The notes beneath the pieces are model-generated. The model searched no databases, had not been told where the DNA came from, and saw nothing but the letters and a program-made list of their open reading frames with translations. The position numbers and the translations under genes are program-made. A stretch of 64,000 nt of DNA from Ilyomonas sp965199845 (GTDB lineage: Bacteria; Bacteroidota; Bacteroidia; Chitinophagales; Chitinophagaceae): assembly GCA_965199845.1 (NCBI GenBank), contig CBDATZ010000054.1, forward strand, positions 310,001-374,000, written 5' to 3'. Every line of letters begins with the position of its first letter. The stretch's first letter is position 1. This document shows, in pieces, positions 61,545 through 64,000 of this stretch.

Positions 61545-62704
61545 TCACTTAACGTATATTGTGGAATCAGATTATTTTCAAGCGGTTTATTTGTTTCCCT
61601 TTCTGTATCTATAAAATGTTGTGCAACTGTTTTAGCAATTTGTTTTGCAAGTCCTATAGCAACAGCATTTCCTATCTGCTTTGCTACTTCAATCTTACTA
61701 CCCTTAAAAATAAAATTGTCGGGAAAAGCTTGTAGTCGTGCAGCTTCTCTATGTGTAATAGGACGATGTTGTTCAGGATGCAAATATCTTCCTTTTTCAG
61801 GTTTAAAAAATTCTGTTCTGATAGTAACGGAAGGACGATTCCACCACATTCTTCCAAACAAATCTGTACCGCCGCTCTTTTTGTTTATCCAACATTGAGG
61901 AGTAATTTCAGGTGCCAGCCTTTGTAAGTCAAAACGGTTCATTCCTTCTTTATCAATTGTTTGATATCGCTTTAAACTTAATTCAGTCGGCTTTCTCCCA
62001 AAGTGTAAAGAAGATGTTCCTTTTTCAGTATGAATATCTGTACCAATCGGCTTAGACAAGTCGCCAATTGCATCTTTTACAGTTCTCCATTCAACCGGAT
62101 TCTCGATATACAATTTTTTGTCTAATGCTTTTTTACTAAACGGGTCGTAGTGTGTTCGTAATGGTGGAAATATTTCTTTAGGATTATCAAGTTTTGATCC
62201 CATAATAAAAGCTCTTGTTCTTACCTGTGGTACACCAAAATCGGCAGCTACAAGTTTAGTTGGTGTTAATTTAAAACCTAAACTTTCGGCATACTCTTTT
62301 ATTTGTCTATACTCATCTGATTCCAATAATTGAGGAACATTCTCCATTACAAAAACATCTGCTTTCGACAACTCAACTATTTGCATAAAAGGTATCCACA
62401 GTTGTTTCCTGGGATCGAAAGTTCGGTTTCTATTAAGCAAACTAAACCCCTGACAAGGTGGTCCACCTATTACGATATCAGCTTGGGGAATTTTATTTGC
62501 CGAATTTTCAAGTATGGCGTTTATATCTCCGCAATGACAATGCTTTCCGAAATTTACATTGTATGTTGCAACCGCATCTTTATTAAAATCATTAGCCCAA
62601 ACAGGATTAAATGAAATATCTTTATTCTCATCACTAAACTGTTTAAACCCCAATGTAAATCCACCTGCGCCTGCAAATAAATCAATTATCTTAAGCTCTT
62701 TCAT
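61532..62704 (-). CDS. DNA (cytosine-5-)-methyltransferase
   Basis: Type II C5 methyltransferase, 390 residues. Motif I DLFAGAGG (8-15), motif IV GGPPCQGF with catalytic Cys84, motif VI ENV (121-123), motif VIII QVRTRAF, target-recognition region about 215-310, motif IX EAARLQAFPDNF, and motif X QIGNAVAIGLAKQ. All essential motifs are present. The recognition sequence cannot be read from it. It overlaps HNH by 13 bp and vsr by 4 bp (ATGA), so the three genes are one transcriptional unit. Confidence 0.95.
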   Translation of the reverse strand: MKELKIIDLFAGAGGFTLGFKQFSDENKDISFNPVWANDFNKDAVATYNVNFGKHCHCGDINAILENSANKIPQADIVIGGPPCQGFSLLNRNRTFDPRKQLWIPFMQIVELSKADVFVMENVPQLLESDEYRQIKEYAESLGFKLTPTKLVAADFGVPQVRTRAFIMGSKLDNPKEIFPPLRTHYDPFSKKALDKKLYIENPVEWRTVKDAIGDLSKPIGTDIHTEKGTSSLHFGRKPTELSLKRYQTIDKEGMNRFDLQRLAPEITPQCWINKKSGGTDLFGRMWWNRPSVTIRTEFFKPEKGRYLHPEQHRPITHREAARLQAFPDNFIFKGSKIEVAKQIGNAVAIGLAKQIAKTVAQHFIDTERETNKPLENNLIPQYTLSECLP

Positions 62705-63171
62705 TTACTTTGTTTTGTATTACCTATCTCAATTGGCAATATAAAATTAGGGTTTGATGTATTTAATTCTTTAAGAAGTTGTTCTAAATATTTCCCCATT
62801 ACCGTTGGCTTCAATTGACAACTCCATATTGTTATAATTTTCCAACCCATATTTTGTAATGATGAGAGAGCTTTCTCATCATTATCAATATTGCCATTGA
62901 TTTTATTTAACCACCATTCTGTTTTGGTTTTGGGAACGACATAATACTTGCATCCTTCATGCCCATGCCAGAAACATCCATGAACAAAAATTACAGTCTT
63001 ATATTTTGGTAATACAATATCGGGTTTGCCGGGCAAATCTTTTACATGCAGGCGATACCGAAAGCCGTACGAATGCAGAAAGTTACGAACCAGCATTTCA
63101 GGCTTTGTATTCTTGCCTTTAATGCGACTCATGTTATAACTTCTTACTTCTTTGGAATGCACATCTGCCAT
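62701..63171 (-). CDS. vsr: Very short patch repair endonuclease (Vsr)
   Basis: Nicks at T-G mismatches that arise from deamination of 5-methylcytosine. 156 residues with the opening VRSYNMSRIKGKNTKPE, the catalytic D51 in GKPDIVLP, and H64/H69 in HGCFWHGHEGC, residues in the same positions as the E. coli enzyme. Complete. First gene of the island; its partner is the C5 methyltransferase overlapping it by 4 bp. Confidence 0.95.
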   Translation of the reverse strand: MADVHSKEVRSYNMSRIKGKNTKPEMLVRNFLHSYGFRYRLHVKDLPGKPDIVLPKYKTVIFVHGCFWHGHEGCKYYVVPKTKTEWWLNKINGNIDNDEKALSSLQNMGWKIITIWSCQLKPTVMGKYLEQLLKELNTSNPNFILPIEIGNTKQSK

Positions 63172-63204
63172 GCGTTACAAAAGGCAAAGATGATGCACAA
63201 CTTT

Positions 63205-64000
63205 CTACACCAGGCTCTTCTTTAAAAAATCATTCTGAAACTTACCTGTTGCATCGTATTGCGCCATTTCGGTTTTAAAAGCCGGCGTGTTTTGATAACG
63301 TGTATCGAGTATGGCAGGAGCGAGCGTAAATATCTTTCCCCAATGCGGGCGGGCACCAAACGGCGCTAAAGTGTTTTCGATTACAGGCAGGAGTTTGGTT
63401 ACCTCGTCCCACTCCTGCTTCCAGGTAAAGTGAATGGCAACACTATCCTGCTTATAACAGGGACTCATAAGGAAATTGTCGGCGGCAATGGTTCGTATTT
63501 CGGAGATAAAAAGGTGCGGTCCAATGTCTTTCCCCAGCTTTTGTATGGCAAGAATGGCTTCCAATCCGTGCTTGTGCGGCACAAAATATTCCGCCTGCAA
63601 TTCTTTACCGCTGCTTGGCGTAAAGCCCATCTTGAAATGTGGCATCCGCTCGTACCACGGACCTAATACACCCATTTGTTCAGTACAGTTTTCGGCAGAC
63701 AGCGCGGCTATCGGGTGCATATTTTTGGTAGCCGGTTTAGCGCCGTACCAGTCGGGTTTAGCTTCCTTGTTCTTTTCATCGTCCTCGCGGCTTTTTATCC
63801 AGACTTCGTTGATGCTGTCGCTTTGCCAGTCGGTAAATAAACTAACACTGTAACCGGCAGATATGATGTCATCGAAATGTTGTTCTAATTGTGCAAAAGG
63901 TAGTTTTTCGTACACGTATTGCCGCATCCGGAAGGCTGGCTGCACAGCAAGCGTTACTTTGGTAATAATACCCAATGCACCTAAGCCTACAACGGCGGCA
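63205..64000 (-). CDS. ALO-domain FAD-linked oxidoreductase, N-terminus beyond the window
   Basis: Open frame running off the right edge on the minus strand; the visible 265 residues are the C-terminal part. It belongs to the D-arabinono-1,4-lactone oxidase type of VAO-family flavoproteins: GALGIITKVTLAVQPAF end of the FAD-binding half, a substrate-domain stretch (FTDWQSDSINEVWIKS), and the conserved GARPHWGKIFTL near the C-terminus. Related xylitol/alditol oxidases share this pattern. Substrate is not predictable. It is not part of the restriction island (33-bp gap, different type). Confidence 0.85.
   Translation of the reverse strand, partial: AAVVGLGALGIITKVTLAVQPAFRMRQYVYEKLPFAQLEQHFDDIISAGYSVSLFTDWQSDSINEVWIKSREDDEKNKEAKPDWYGAKPATKNMHPIAALSAENCTEQMGVLGPWYERMPHFKMGFTPSSGKELQAEYFVPHKHGLEAILAIQKLGKDIGPHLFISEIRTIAADNFLMSPCYKQDSVAIHFTWKQEWDEVTKLLPVIENTLAPFGARPHWGKIFTLAPAILDTRYQNTPAFKTEMAQYDATGKFQNDFLKKSLV

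Overview
The window looks like a contiguous chromosomal segment of a Bacteroidetes bacterium, most likely family Chitinophagaceae or a close relative. The evidence is the gene families present (T. thermophilus-type GlyRS, type-2 IleRS, DUF4286, Thx ribosomal peptide, Cys-poor DksA-like protein, OMP_b-brl-type outer-membrane receptors), start codons without Shine-Dalgarno sequences, and -7 boxes of the TAnnTTTG type recognised by the Bacteroidetes sigma factor. Composition is moderately AT-rich by eye; it was not computed. There is no phage, no insertion sequence and no CRISPR array.

Layout. 0.1-4 kb: sulfate activation operon cysQ-cysC-cysD-cysN (minus strand). 4-9.3 kb: ABC-2 permease, glyS, ferredoxin-NADP reductase, acylphosphatase, metallophosphoesterase. 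9.4-12.7 kb: a PIN/UPF0175 toxin-antitoxin pair, a small CxxC membrane protein, and a LytS/LytTR two-component pair preceded by a degenerate purine-rich tandem repeat. 12.7-18.5 kb: a class A beta-lactamase-like hydrolase and the ATP synthase operon atpB-E-F-H-A, which ends at a terminator with no atpG. 18.6-24.5 kb: bcp, a hydrolase, sppA, folK, two tandem secreted paralogues, and an esterase-like protein that has lost its catalytic serine. 24.6-29.7 kb: rplS, tatA, gatA, a lytic transglycosylase, a VanZ-like protein and prfA. 30-37.4 kb: a DPP-IV-type peptidase, a histone-H1-like/DksA-like fusion, ileS of the mupirocin-resistant type 2 with a swapped GxHH signature, tRNA-His, and a DUF445-like protein. 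37.5-48.4 kb: an outer-membrane receptor, pdxH, Thx, hup, and a probable operon POT transporter-DUF2339-DUF3999-DUF4286. 48.5-60.4 kb: purD, a nucleotide-pyrophosphatase-like enzyme, an AadS-like aminoglycoside adenylyltransferase, a second outer-membrane receptor, an M13 peptidase, a GlcG/HbpS protein and an alpha/beta hydrolase. 60.6-63.2 kb: a compact restriction-modification island (vsr, C5 methyltransferase, HNH nuclease) with overlapping genes. The right end is an ALO-domain oxidase cut by the window edge.

Two threads link regions. First, growth-related genes (glyS, rplS, hup, prfA, atpB, ileS, tRNA-His, purD) share a -7 box TAnnTT(T/C)G followed at once by a G/C-rich stretch; tatA and pdxH have the same box without it. 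Second, several short inverted repeats of the dispersed intergenic kind lie inside operons (cys, atp), where they would form hairpins in polycistronic mRNA. The least ordinary loci are the DksA/H1-like fusion, the restriction island with an HNH nuclease carrying a duplicated motif, the GxHH IleRS, the dead esterase, and a possible small RNA near 28.0-28.2 kb.
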